A stretch of 64,000 nucleotides of DNA from Anoplopoma fimbria. Its lineage: Eukaryota; Chordata; Actinopteri; Perciformes; Anoplopomatidae. A model generated the notes under the pieces. The model saw nothing but the letters and a program-made list of their open reading frames with translations. It was not told the origin of the DNA and searched no databases. The stretch lies in the NCBI RefSeq assembly GCF_027596085.1, contig NC_072465.1, positions 12,948,857-13,012,856 of the forward strand, in the 5' to 3' direction. Of this stretch, positions 48,801-59,847 are shown piece by piece. Position 1 is the stretch's first letter. Every line of letters starts with the position of its first letter. The position numbers and the translations under genes were made by a program.

Positions 48801-51800
48801 TGATTACGCCTTCCTTTGTAAAGTACCTGAAAACCAAAAAGGTGTGTTCTGCATACACTGCAAAAGTAGATTTTTGGGCACGCACTGTTGAATATGTAGA
48901 TATAAAAGATCATGTGTCATGGTAACGGTGCTTGTGCACACAGACTTTCTAAATAGATATAGCTTTCTTTTGTTTAAAATGTATCTGACGATCAATCATA
49001 TATTACACCAGTTCAATCCTGTTTTTACTAGTATTGTTATACAGTTTTCAAATAAAACATGTTTTTTTGGATGTTGAGATTCAAAACATAATTTGTCATG
49101 GGCTGAGGTGCTGTCCAGGGTGTTGAAAGGTGCGCTCGGTACATGTCCTAAGAGTTGAAATTTCAATCAGGAGAGGCAAGTCAGATGAAGAAAAGATATA
49201 CAATAAAAATGATCTAGCCTGAGCAGCAGCAAGAAAAATCCCCCCGTGGAGTCCAGACACTGTTGGTGGTGGTGGCTGATGAGGCTGATAGAATGATGAG
49301 TTGATGAGGTTGATAAATCTGCTAAGAAGTAGCAGCAGCATGAACGTACTGAAGATAGAGAGACAATTTAATATTTGAAAAGAGACAGCAGCAAGATGAT
49401 AGGCTAACGATTGCTTCATTGTGCTACTGGATAGTAGAGACCAGCTGATCAGAACAGCTGATATTGTGATTGACAGCACCAAACAATGACAGCAAGGACA
49501 TTATGAGTGAGAATGCGTGAGGAGTGATTGGCAGATGTTTGAGAAATAAACTACAAGCCTAAGCCTGCAAAAGCATAGTCTTCCTGACTGAATTTACGCT
49601 AGAGCTTCATAAGTGACCCTCATCATAATGAAAATTCCTATAGTGCGTGCATAAGCGCATACATGTGCACTTGCATGAGCGTGTGGTGATCTTACTGTCT
49701 CGGTTTGGAGGGATGAAAATATAGACCCTTAATGTCTGATTTTAACTGAATTACAATTACAGTGCCAAGTTTCATATTATCTCAGACAAATTAGCATTTT
49801 TTCTGGCTTTATCAAAAGCAGAAACGAAGCAGCAAAAAAATGTAGCTATATGTTCTGTCTAATGCCTAATTTGCATATTAATATTAAACAGCTATTTATT
49901 TTCGAATCCTTGAAAAGCCCTTCCAAAAAAGGGGATTCAGCAGCAGCATAATGTATATTATAAATTATAAATAAACGTCCTATTCTACCTCTTCAGATAG
50001 ATACAATATATACAGGCTTTTTGACAATTATTATTGTTAAAAATGCGCATGAAACCCCTTTTCGATGAAGAGCTTATATGTTTTATCAGATATAACTTTT
50101 ATTTCCTTCATTTGCATGTGCCAGAAGAAGACCTTAAGCAATATGCATAGCAATATTGGTAGCAATATGCAAGTAGATTTGAACCTGACGACTTTCTATT
50201 ATCTCCTTGCCAGGTTAAGGAAGGAGCAATTTCTCATTAACTTCTTTCCTTTATGCTTTGCAAAATTAAGTAGACACTTGCAGGATTTTTCTTTCCGATA
50301 ATTAAAGCAACGTGAACTGAAACATCATCAAGAAGTTTAGTGAACTCAATCCCATCTGACACATCAAATTCTCAACCTCGCAAGAAGTGCTGAGACCGCT
50401 AAAGTGATAAGCAGATGTAGATTATAGCTCGTTTTCATCTCCATTATGAGTAGCTTGCAGTATCAAGTGGTTAGAGGTGGAAATGTCTGTTGGTTCCTTC
50501 CATCTGCGAAACAAAATCTATCACAACATTTGATGTGAATATTCATGGTCGCCAGAGTATTGTTAATATCATTTTGGTGACCCCTTACTAGGGTTGGGTA
50601 TCATTTCAGATATTAGGATGCCAGTAACAATACCAGTATCCTTCAAGTGATTGCCTATCAATACTCATCATGTGAATGGAAGCTGTGTGTCCATCCCCCT
50701 GGCCAGCTAATCCCCACCGTACATAGAGCGCTTACCATTGATAACGCAAACAGCTTCAGGCTCGAGTCGGTTTGGAAATTAATAATATAATGCCTGTCTG
50801 GGTCAGGTCGGGCTTAGTTCCTGCTCTCTTGGACTTATATGTGGCCCAAGCCGCATCCCAACGCAAATGTCCTAACATTTTCCACTGGCTTGGAGCTCTT
50901 TACAGAATAGATCTAGAGCTCTACTAAATCCTTGAAAGATGGCCCAAAGTTCCCAATTTAATCATCCTTTTTCTAATAGGAGTAAAATCATTCAGGATCT
51001 GTTTTGAGGCTATTCATACAGAGGGAGGAAGAGGAGGTCCACCCATACTTGCTGAGGATCAGTCACTCGTCTATACACAGAATCATCCACTGATCTCAAG
51101 CCTCTGAGGGCAACACAGAAGCAGTTCTAGCAGGTTTGCCTGGGGTTAGGAGTCAAAGCATACATATTTACAGTGAAATGTCATTATCTGGGACTCACCC
51201 AGGGAGTCTCCTGCTGAATGTGTGAATTCAAGGAGAGGTAATTCCAGCTGTAGACTGATATATGGCCAAGGCGACTGAGGAAAAGGGGAGGAATGTCATT
51301 TGAACCTGGATCATTTATCACTCCAGCGCCTCTGTGACTCAGGGTTCAGTGAAGAAGGTTGCACATTTCCAAGCTGTTCAACTCAATACACCTCTTGCCC
51401 ATATCCCCAGTTGACGGGCCAGTGAAAAGAGCTGTGATTTGAGTCTAGGAGTGATACATGGAATGATAAGCAAGACTTGGAAGGGGAACCTGGCAATACC
51501 TTTGATATCTGCCCTTCTGAACTCTATCCACACGGGCCTAGCCACATGTTTTTCATTACCTTCTTCCCAGCCACCATGTGTATGTGCACTGGGTAGGGAA
51601 ATTTGAGAGTTTCACCAGTGAAGTCCCTAGTGAAGCTGTGCCAGCAAATCCATTTGCTGTTGTACAAACTTTTGCTCCATGTTGCTGAAAGGCAAAAGGA
51701 AGTCGTCTGTCATACCATTCTATGACCTCGAATGGTCTTAATTATAATATCAATAGTTAAATTACTCAGTTATTTAATTAACCAATTAATAAGTGACAGC

Positions 51801-51839
51801 TAGGTGTAGATGCCAGGTGACTTTTTTGCCGGGTCATCA
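48801..51839. other. Anonymous DNA, no gene seen
   Basis: The longest frame (49096-49482, minus, 128 codons) is hydrophobic and Ser/Leu-rich, with no recognisable motif. I do not call it a gene. No element end was recognised in these 3 kb. Confidence 0.4.
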
Positions 51840-51905
51840 TGTAAATTAGAACTGGTTCTCAATTGACTTATCTGGTTAAATAAAGGTAAAATAAAAAAAA
51901 AAGAT
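51840..51905 (+). repeat. Retroposon-like 3' tail with poly-A
   Basis: TGTAAATTAGAACTGGTTCT, CAATTGACTTATCTGG and TTAAATAAAGG, followed by an A-rich run, form the typical 3' end of a common teleost retroposon. No body was recognised upstream. Confidence 0.5.
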
Positions 51906-52308
51906 GAACGTCTCATGTATATGTGCCAACATAGGCTCTCCTTTTCATTAAATGGAGACAAGCAATCAAATGTACTTTATGAAACATTATAAAGTACTCT
52001 AGAAGGGCAACTTTTTTATAAATCACACTGATGATAGAATTTTCACAAAGACAGGCATTTAATCATAATATGCATAGCATATAACATTTATTTAGATGCT
52101 GCCCTTAATTCTTTATGTGGTGCACTGTGTGGCCAACATTTATTTTTATTTTTTATATTATCTTTAATAAACTAGAACTGGGACTAATAGAGATCTGGCT
52201 AATCATCTACAATATTCAATATACTCCTGGTCCATAAAAGACCACACAAGAAGTCTCTTCAGGCAATCAAAGGCATTATTATCTAATAAGCCTATTTAAC
52301 ACAACGTA
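51906..52308. other. Anonymous DNA, no gene seen
   Basis: AT-rich and featureless. Confidence 0.4.
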
Positions 52309-52571
52309 TGGTAAGTGGTAGATGGTAAATGGAATTGTACTAAATGGCTAAATGGCTTTTCTAGTCTCTCATCCACTCAAAGTGTTTTAGGCAGGAGCTA
52401 CCATGCTAGGTGCCTTCTGCCCATCAGAAAAAAACTAATCATTCATAAAGGTTCAAACAAGTTAAGTGTCTCACCTAAGCAGCATCGAGATGGACTAGTG
52501 GAGCTGGGGATCGAACCGCAGATCCTCTGATTGAAGACAATCCGCCCCAGTACTGAGCCACAGTTGCTCAG
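52309..52571 (-). repeat. SINE-like teleost repeat, inverted copy
   Basis: The reverse complement has a tRNA-like head with CTGCGGTTCGATCCCCAGC (B-box GGTTCGATCCC), then CACTTAACTTGTTTG, GGCAGAAGGCACCTAGCATG, AAACACTTTGAGTGG and a CCATTTACCATC end (separate motifs). It belongs to the same family as 30661-30974 and 25929-26127. Confidence 0.7.
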
Positions 52572-53520
52572 CGTCTTCTTAATTATCTTCAGTGTGTGGA
52601 AACCTACAGTAGATTAACTGTAAGACATATTTGAATTGAATGTGTACATTAAGTTATATTAATGATTGTTTATTTCTTTTGTACAATCACATGTTCTGGC
52701 ACTTCTGACTAGTGATTATGATGTCACCTATATCATTTTGTCAGATATAACTTTTATTTACTTCATTTGCGTATGCCAGAAGTTATGGTAGATGTTATGG
52801 ACTTCAAAGTAAACAGATCTCAACCCAACTCAACACCTGGGGGATTTTGGCAAACGTTTCCCTCTCAATGCATTTCACCAGATAAGGCTCTACAGAACTG
52901 TTCCAACAAGTTCCATTTTGTGAAAACACAAACTGCTGACTACATCAGCAGATAACAACTTGTGTATTGTGATATCCAAATAGAATTTGACTCCAAAATC
53001 AAGGAATGGGAGAGAAGCATTTCCTGCATCACCTTTTATGTATTACCTGTAAATGAATTAGATAGTTAAATGATCAACAATTGCAGAATAGATAAAACAG
53101 GGCTGACTCTCTCCATGGCAACATTATACTTTCTGCTTGCATCCCCCAAGCTTGGTGGAAACAGTTTCACTAAAAACACAGATGTTTTTTCACTCATTTA
53201 CTCATCATGTGGTTCTTATATCCCTTGAACACTGACACTCTTCATTCATATACAGATAAAAAGATATCAAGTAATTTTGTTTGTTTTTCACATCTTTTTT
53301 TATATATGAAGTGTTCTAGAACATGAGTGATGCCGAATGATGATGATGATGAGGAGGCATATTTATATATTAGGGATGTACAAAACATTCCTTTGGCTCC
53401 TCTTCTGATATTAATCCTTTAGTCTGCCAATACTGAGTCTGTTATTGGCCATACAGGCAACACATATTATTTGATATGGGAGTATTGGGATCAAACTGTA
53501 GTCAACAACTTCTACACAAC
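52572..53520. other. Anonymous DNA, no gene seen
   Basis: Short frames only. A small (GAT)n run lies near 53336-53356. The last five bases, ACAAC, border the LTR element. Confidence 0.4.
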
Positions 53521-53912
53521 TGTAGCCGACTCTCGACTACCGTAGGTTCTCCCCAACACAGATACGGCTTCAGCGGGTAAGTTTAACAAAGGTATATTTC
53601 TTTCTTTCAAAATACAACACAACATGCGGACCGTCGTGCGCTCCGCTTCGCTGCCCGGCTTCTCGGGCGCACTCGGTCCAACGTTCCCGGAACGCCACCA
53701 CTCTGATGGCTTTACGCTCCCGTCTCAGTCCTCGTTCCGCGTGTCTGACTGTCCTTCTCTCGAACTCCCGTCTGCTACTGCTTAAGTAGATTCGGCATAA
53801 TTAGCACCACATTACAGCTGTGTTGATTGAACTCACCACGGCACTGTTCCCATGAACCACTCCCACACCTCTCTCCCCCTGCTGCTGAGCGCAGACCACG
53901 CCCACTGCCACA
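53521..53912 (-). repeat. 3' LTR of the Gmr1-like element
   Basis: On the minus strand it starts TGTGGCAGTGG and ends GTCGGCTACA, i.e. TG...CA. It is 392 bp and matches 58179-58570 except for two substitutions (at 53595 and 53780). Frames that read into it from RNase H end inside it. Confidence 0.95.
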
Positions 53913-53928
53913 CACCTCCACCGCCCGA
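53913..53928 (-). promoter_or_regulatory. Candidate polypurine tract
   Basis: Directly upstream of the 3' LTR the minus strand reads GGGCGGTGGAGGTG, purine-rich but with two T interruptions. Its place fits a plus-strand primer. A longer purine run (10 G) lies about 50 bases further upstream (near 53962-53975) and could be an alternative. Confidence 0.45.
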
Positions 53929-55527
53929 CTTAGGCCGGGGAGCCGTCCAGCCTAGCCTACTCCCCCCCCCCACCTGTGAGCGGGAAAGGAAGTCTGCCAC
54001 AGCCATCTGCACCCCCGGCCTATGGACCACTTTGAATTTAAAAGGCTGCAACGCCAGATACCACCGAGTGATCCGGGCGTTGGCATCCTTCATGCGGTGG
54101 AGCCACTGTAGAGGGGCATGGTCCGAATAGAGGGTGAATGGGCGTCCCAGGAGGTAGTAACGCAGGGCATCGACCGCCCACCGGATCTCCAGGCCTTCCT
54201 TCTCCACTGTGCTGTAGCGAGACTCCCTCTCGGACAGCTTCCGGCTGATGTAAAGCACTGGGCGGTCGATCCCCTGCACCTCCTGGGACAAAACGGCCCC
54301 CAGCCCCCTATTCGAGGCATCAGTCTGCAGGATAAAAGGGAGAGAGAAGTTAGGTGTGTGGAGAAGAGGTTCCCCACAGAGGGCCTGTTTTACCCTCTCA
54401 AGCGCCAGCTGGCACTGCTCCGTCCACTGGACCGGATCTGAGGCACCCTTTCGAGTCAGGTCAGTCAGGGGGCTGGTTAGGTCGGCGAAGTTGGGGATGA
54501 ACCGCCGGTAATACCCTGCCAGCCCCAAGAACCGCCTCACCTCTTTTTTGGTCTTGGGCCTCGGGCAGGCTGCAATCGCTGCTGTCTTGTCGACCTGGGG
54601 ACGAACCTGCCCTCCACCCAAGTGGTACCCCAGATACCGTACCTCCCTCCGTCCAACCGCACACTTCTTCGGGTTGGCGGTGAGCCCAGCCTGTCTCATA
54701 GACTCAAGCACCGCGGACACCCGCTGCATGTGCTCCGCCCAGCTGTTGCTGTGGATGATCACATCATCCAGGTAGGCGGCAGCATAAGCAGCGTGTGGAC
54801 GCAGTACCCGGTCCATGAGACGTTGGAATGTGGCTGGGGCACCGAACAGCCCGAAAGGAAGTGTGACGAAGTGGTACAATCCGTACGGAGTGGAGAAAGC
54901 CGTCTTTTCCCTGGACTCTGGAGATAAGGGAATCTGCCAGTAGCCCTTGGTCAGATCCAGTGTCGTGAAAAACCGAGCCGTGCCGAGCCGGTCCAGGAGC
55001 TCGTCGACCCGGGGCATTGGATAGGCATCAAACCGTGACTCGTCATTCACCTTGCGGTAGTCCCACAGAACCGTATAGACCCATCCTTCTTGACAACCAG
55101 AACAATGGGGCTACACCAGGCACTATTGGACTCTTCTATTACCCCCATCTCCAGCATAGCTTTCAATTCTTTCTGAACTACCTTTCTTTTGTGTTCAGGC
55201 AACCGATAAGGCCGTGATCGTACTGTCACGCCTGGGCGAGTTTCAACATGGTGTTGTATAAGGTTGGTGCGTCCTGGCAGAGGGGAGAACACATCAGCAA
55301 AGCGCTGCTGCAACGCAGCCACATCTGCTCTCTGGGACTGAGTGAGATGGTCTTCACAACGGAGCGAGGCTGGATTGGTGGAATTTGGCACCTCAGGCCC
55401 CAACTCATCCCTCTCTTTCACGGTAGTCACCAGAGAAACAGGCTCTGCCTCTCTCCATGCTTTGAGGAGGTTGAGGTGGTAAATTTGTGTTGCCCCTCCC
55501 CTGTCAGAACGCACAACCTCATAGTCT
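53913..55527 (-). pseudogene. Gmr1-like reverse transcriptase and RNase H
   Basis: The enzyme copies element RNA into DNA. Its N-terminal part lies in the integrase frame (VVQKELKAMLEMGVIEESNS, then WCSPIVLVVKKDGSIRFC, ending near 55070). The rest is in the frame from 55050: RFFTTLDLTKGYWQIPL (first catalytic Asp), LPFGLFGAPATFQRLMD, YLDDVIIHS (YLDD box) and RRFLGLAGYYRRFIPNF. RNase H follows with ILQTDASNRGLGAVLSQE, STVEKEGLEI and FTLYSDHAPLQWL. One base is missing near 55068, just after the CysGly codons, so the frame breaks between RT blocks. All catalytic residues I looked for are present on either side. RNase H runs to about 53960 with no integrase behind it, which confirms the gene order. 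Confidence 0.9.
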
Positions 55528-55529
55528 AC

Positions 55530-56750
55530 ATCGCCCACTCGCTGTGTGACCACAAAGGGCCCTTGCCACTTAGCGAGCAGTTTGGAGCTGGAAGAGGGAA
55601 GTAATACAAGTACTTTATCTCCCGGTGCAAATTGTCTCAGCCTAGCCCCTCTGTTGTACAGGCGTTGTTGACGCTCCTGGGCCCTGAGCAAATTCTCCCG
55701 TGAACATTGCCCCAGTGTGTGGAGTTTTGCTCTCAGGTCCAGGACGTATTGAATCTCGTTTTTGCTTGGGCTCGGACCCTCCTCCCAGTTTTCCTTAACT
55801 AGGTCCAGAACCCCACGTGGTTTTCTGCCAAACAGCAGCTCAAAGGGAGAAAATCCTGTGGAGGCCTGGGGCACCTCCCGCACTGCAAACAACAGAGGGT
55901 CAAGCCACTTATCCCAATTTCCGACATCATCGTGTATGAACTTACGGATCATGGACTTCAAGATTTTATTCAGGCGCTCAACAAGGCCATCGGTCTGTGG
56001 GTGGTAAACGCTAGTCCGAATTGCCTTGACGCCCAATAAACCGTATAGTTCCCTTAATGTGCGTGACATAAACGAGGTGCCCTGGTCGGTCAGAATCTCT
56101 TTCGGGATTCCAACTCGGGAGATGACCTGAAACAGTGCCTGCGCAACACTCTTTGCAGAGATAGTGCGCAGCGGCACCGCTTCAGGATATCGCGTTGCGT
56201 AGTCCACCAGAACTAACACAAAGCGATATCCTCGAGTGCTCCGGTGAAATGGCCCGATGAGGTCCATGCCAATGCGCTCAAACGGGACCTCAATTAGTGG
56301 CAATGGGCGCAATGGGGCTCTTGGGATGGCCGGTTGGTTTACCAGTTGGCATTCAGGGCAAGAGGCACACCAACGGCGCACCACTCCCCGAATCCCAGGC
56401 CAATAGAATCGGGCGATTATCCGGTCTAGTGTTTTGTCATACCCCATGTGACCAGCCATTGGGTTATAGTGAGCCGCCCGGAAAACCATTTCCCGACGGC
56501 TTTCCGGCACCAACAATTGGGTAATATCTTCACCAGTCTGAGTGTCACGACTCACTCTATACAGTCTATCCCTAACCAATGAAAAGTGTGGGTATGTCGG
56601 TGGTGTGTCAGGGTGTACCATGTGACCATCAATTTGTATCACTTGGTCGAAGGCAAAGCGTAGAGTATTGTCACGAGACTGCTCCAGTGGAAAATCTTCC
56701 ATGGAGTGTATTTCGGGAACCTGCGGGGCCCCTTGTGAGGGCACCACCGG
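55530..56750 (-). CDS. Gmr1-like integrase, located before RT
   Basis: Integrase inserts the DNA copy into the host genome. The frame from 56747 has a HHCC zinc domain (HYNPMAGHMGYDKTLDRI, with ...CASCPECQ downstream). It continues with the catalytic core: GMDLIGPF (first Asp), ILTDQGTSFMS (second Asp) and YHPQTDGLVERLNKILK (Glu). The C-terminal part has FAPGDKVLVLLP and KWQGPFVVTQRVGDVDYEV, the GPY/F module of Ty3/gypsy integrases. The core looks intact. The frame continues without a stop into the N-terminal RT region, so integrase and RT would be one polyprotein. The upstream junction with protease is out of frame (near 56740-56770). Confidence 0.9.
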
Positions 56751-56769
56751 TTCCCGGCAGCATCAGCAG

Positions 56770-57160
56770 CGTCGGACAACCTCGCATCACCACTGAGCAC
56801 AGCACACATCCCACATGTCCCTGCCGGTCGCGATCGCACACCCACACATTGCCCCACTAACGTATGGAACCCAGACCAATCCGTGCCTAAAATCAGTGGG
56901 TGTGCAAGGCGGGAGCTAACCGCAGCCCTAATTCTATGCGTTTTGCCCCTGTGTTTAATTTCAACTGACACAACAGGATATCTGTGAACATCCCCATGCA
57001 CACACCTTATCTCCACCCACTTTGCCTCTACCAACGCCCCGGGCCGAACCAAGTTCTGGTGGACCATGGACTGTGTACAGCCCGAGTCCACCATAGCCTG
57101 GTGTACACCCCCTTGAATCCTTACCGGAACGCTGTATGTCCCCCCCGGACCGGAGGAGGG
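56770..57160 (-). CDS. Gmr1-like aspartic protease region
   Basis: In the minus-strand frame that begins at 57535, PVRIQGGVHQAMVDSGCTQS contains the catalytic DSG triplet (57080-57088). The substrate-flap region and the LILGTDWSGF motif follow (the I/L-L-G-x-D near the C-terminus of retroviral-type proteases). It lies behind the CCHC knuckle in the same frame, as usual in gypsy elements. The frame is closed to the integrase frame by a shift near 56740-56770. Whether that is a mutation or a programmed shift cannot be told from one copy. Confidence 0.8.
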
Positions 57161-57199
57161 TGCTGGCGGGCCGGCAACCCGGATCACCTGGCCGACCTC

Positions 57200-58147
57200 C
57201 ATCAGTGGACATTCTCTGCGGAAGTGACCGGGCTGCCCACACCTCCAACACTCCTGCTCTGACGCCTGAGGGGCCCCCTGTGGGTTGGGAACAGCGCCTG
57301 GAGCCTGGCGATGGGAGGAAACAGAGGGAGGGTTATTGCGAGGTTGAAATGCATGAGCTTGTGGGGGGCGATGGAGGGAGGCTGAGGTGAGGAACTTCCT
57401 GCGAGGAGCAGGAGTCGGTCGGACAGGCGCTGATGTCCACCCCTCTGCTCCCTGTCCCCGGGGTGGACGGCGAGGTGATCCTCCGCGAGGATAATGGCCG
57501 CCCCCAAGTCCCCAGGTCGGTGGCACCGCACCCATTCCGACGTCCCAGTCGGGAGGCCCTCCACAAACTGTTCAATCGTGATCCTCTCCAGCATCTTCTG
57601 CTCACCATCAGACTCCCCTGGCTGTAGCCACCTGTTAGCCACGTCCCTCAGCTTCTGGGCATACACGAAAGGACGGTCGGTGGGTGTCCATTTCGTGCCC
57701 CGGAACCGGCGACGGTGGTCCTCGGGGAGAAACCCGTCCTATGAAGGACGGCTTTTTTATGTCCTGGAAATTTCCCCGCGAGGACGCTGGCAGGCCGAGC
57801 GCCGCAGTTTGGGCCCCCTGACAGCAAGGGGAGCAGGCGCACGGACCACGCCGCCGCCGGCCACCCGCACCCGCCGCCGCCCCCTCGAACATCTCCAGGA
57901 AGGTCTGTGGGTCGTCTTCCGCGGACATTTTGTGGAGCGCGATGTCCGTGAGCGGTGACGGAGGGGGTGGAGCCGCCGCCCCCGACCGGGACAGCAGGCT
58001 CTCCAGGACCCGGGTCTGCATCTCCGCCTGGCTGTGGAGTGCCTCCATCTGCCGCCGGTTCACCTCCGTCTGTTGCTGGTGCATGGCCACGATCTCCCCC
58101 AGCATCTGGGCCAACGCCGCCACCGGCTGTGTCTGCTGCTCCGTCAT
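57200..58147 (-). pseudogene. Gmr1-like gag with SCAN-like stretch, frameshifted
   Basis: Gag forms the capsid. The start is the Met at 58147, shortly after the primer site. The first frame has a Gln-rich predicted coiled coil (QQQTEVNRRQMEALHSQAEM) and then MSAEDDPQTFLEMFEG. At about 57700-57900 the frame wanders (two or more indels around a GC-rich run). The frame from 57666 reads YAQKLRDVANRWLQPG, then MLERITIEQFVEGLPTGTSE, then WVRCHRPGDLGAAIILAEDH. This strongly resembles the second half of the SCAN domain (LRxLCxxWLRPE, E-Q-F/L, LP, WV, P, A-V-x-L-x-E-D). A third frame (from 57535) has a Pro-rich linker and the zinc knuckle CWRCGQPGHFRREC (57209-57250). At least three frame changes are needed to read gag through. 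Confidence 0.82.
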
Positions 58148-58159
58148 CCCCGTGTTGAG

Positions 58160-58177
58160 GTCCCTCTTCAGGCGCCA
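58160..58177 (-). promoter_or_regulatory. tRNA-Lys-type primer binding site
   Basis: On the minus strand, one base after the 5' LTR, the sequence is TGGCGCCTGAAGAGGGAC. It matches the tRNA-Lys primer site of retroviruses (TGGCGCCCGAACAGGGAC) at 16 of 18 positions. The position right behind the 5' LTR supports the call and sets the element's orientation. Confidence 0.8.
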
Positions 58178-58178
58178 G

Positions 58179-58570
58179 TGTAGCCGACTCTCGACTACCG
58201 TAGGTTCTCCCCAACACAGATACGGCTTCAGCGGGTAAGTTTAACAAAGGTATGTTTCTTTCTTTCAAAATACAACACAACATGCGGACCGTCGTGCGCT
58301 CCGCTTCGCTGCCCGGCTTCTCGGGCGCACTCGGTCCAACGTTCCCGGAACGCCACCACTCTGATGGCTTTACGCTCCCGTCTCAGTCCTCGTTCCGCGT
58401 GTCTGACTGTCCTTCTCTCGAACTCCCGTCTGCTACTCCTTAAGTAGATTCGGCATAATTAGCACCACATTACAGCTGTGTTGATTGAACTCACCACGGC
58501 ACTGTTCCCATGAACCACTCCCACACCTCTCTCCCCCTGCTGCTGAGCGCAGACCACGCCCACTGCCACA
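58179..58570 (-). repeat. 5' LTR of the Gmr1-like element
   Basis: This is the 392-bp direct repeat of 53521-53912 with two base differences. It would carry the element's promoter. I cannot fix a transcription start by eye. It is bordered on its right by ATAAC, the near match to the ACAAC at the other end. Confidence 0.95.
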
Positions 58571-58880
58571 ATAACCTTGATAGAAAAAATCATGAGATCT
58601 AAAAAGATTGAATGTAGAACATAAAGAGTTTGGCAAAGACAACAATTTAAGTCCAAGTGACACCAAGAAACATAAACGTGTCTTCAGTAAGAAATGTTAA
58701 CGGTCATGGTTCACACTCTGTACTGAATGCAGGGTCCTGAATAGTTTGTACTACAAGGGAAAACAAGTGGTAAGATTAAATAAAATAATATAGAGAGCCA
58801 TCACTACAAGCCTGCCCTCTGTTCCTTCTGTTCTGTTACTCAATTAAATCCGTCATTCATCATTTCTTTCATCTTTTCAT
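58571..58880. other. Short anonymous stretch
   Basis: No feature was recognised between the LTR and the duplicated segments that follow. Confidence 0.4.
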
Positions 58881-58966
58881 CCGTCTTTCTGAATTATGTG
58901 TGTCACTGCGGTTTTATATATTGTATGTAAAATAACCATTGAATTGTTGCTTCATTGTAACCATAT

Positions 58967-59133
58967 GAAGCTCAGCAGAAGTTCAGTCAGGAAGACTATC
59001 ATTACACTCCTTGTCATTCATAATCTCAGTCACTCTTTCCCCGTGACTACGCTATCAGCTGATTGTGGGTTTTACTTAAAGTTAACCAACCAGAGTCTGC
59101 CACGGTTTCCTTAAGCCAATCACATCGTTCAAA
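58967..59133 (+). repeat. Duplicated segment, copy 1
   Basis: It matches 60806-60938: GTTCAGTCAGGAAGACTATC, CTCCTTGTCATTCATAATC, TTAACCAACCAGA and TTTCCTTAAGCCAAT are shared (separate motifs). Copy 1 has about 35 additional bases in the middle. Its nature is unknown; it may be the leader of an LTR element. Confidence 0.75.
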
Positions 59134-59556
59134 CACACTGTCTTTTGCTCCTTTTAAATTCATAATTAACTACCTACGTCTGAGGCCCCTACTTGCTCCA
59201 CTCCTTATTTCTTACCCCAGGTAATCTTCCTTTGTCTAAATCCTGTTTAACTTAGATGATCCTCACGAAAAGCAATTTATCACCTCAGCATTTGCCAGGG
59301 CATTCTTTAAAAATAGGGGCTGCTTCTTCGGCCACAAACCAAGGCATCTCATCTACATCCTTGAGACAAAATGAGATGTAGGTTATCCTCTGCCTTCACC
59401 TTCATTAAACATTAGTAAAACCTTAAAATACTTTTTCTCATTTCCAGGTTGGATTGTGACCCAGTCCCGAGGACCCAATTTCTCATTTCCTGGTCTAACA
59501 TGACCTGGTCAAAAACGACCGCTTTTCTCAATTACTAGTCGAACATGACCTGGTCT

Positions 59557-59847
59557 AATTCAATTCAATTCAGTTTATTTTGTATAGCCCAGAATCACAA
59601 ATTACAAATTTGCCTCAGAGGGCTTTACAATCTGTGCACATGCGACATCCTCTGTCCTTCCCTCACATCGGCACAGGAAAAACTCCCCTAAAAAAAACCT
59701 TTAACAGGGAGAAAAAAGGAAGAAACCTATGGGAGAACGACAGAGGAGGGATCCTTCTCCCAGGATGGACAGAATGCAATAGATGTCATGTGTACAGAAT
59801 GAACAGCATAACAGAGATACAACACATTCAATGTATATGACATAAAT
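59557..59847 (-). mobile_element. 5'-truncated L2 fragment (3' end only)
   Basis: It contains the L2 tail and the first roughly 290 bp of the 3' UTR seen in copies A-C and then ends. It is inserted directly in a dyad unit: GGTCTAATT at 59552 runs into the tail, and array-like sequence resumes at 59848. Very similar to the large copies, so recent. The open frame read across it on the + strand (59580-59840) recurs in every L2 copy and is antisense UTR. Confidence 0.88.

Larger units (their letters stand above)
53521..58570 (-). mobile_element. Gmr1-like Ty3/gypsy LTR retrotransposon, integrase before RT
   Basis: This is a 5050-bp element on the minus strand with 392-bp LTRs at both ends. In element order it has a tRNA-Lys-type primer site, gag with a SCAN-like stretch and a CCHC knuckle, protease, integrase, reverse transcriptase and RNase H. 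All enzyme motifs are of Ty3/gypsy type, but the integrase precedes the RT as in Ty1/copia. This order is known from Gmr1 of cod and its deuterostome relatives. The two LTRs differ at 2 of 392 positions. The flanking 5 bases are ACAAC (53516-53520) and ATAAC (58571-58575), a target duplication with one mismatch. Base composition is GC-rich against AT-rich surroundings. No env-like frame was seen. Several frameshifts break the coding region. Confidence 0.9.

Noticed and set aside
49096..49482. 128-codon hydrophobic minus-strand frame as a membrane protein
   Set aside because: No start context, no recognisable family, and Ser/Leu-rich composition expected from antisense of a purine-rich stretch.
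56740..56770. Programmed frameshift between protease and integrase
   Set aside because: Possible in principle, but I see no clear slippery site and other shifts in the same copy are plainly damage. One copy cannot decide it.
57930..58238. GC-rich + strand frames opposite gag
   Set aside because: They are shadows of the gag coding strand in a GC-rich element and carry no motif.
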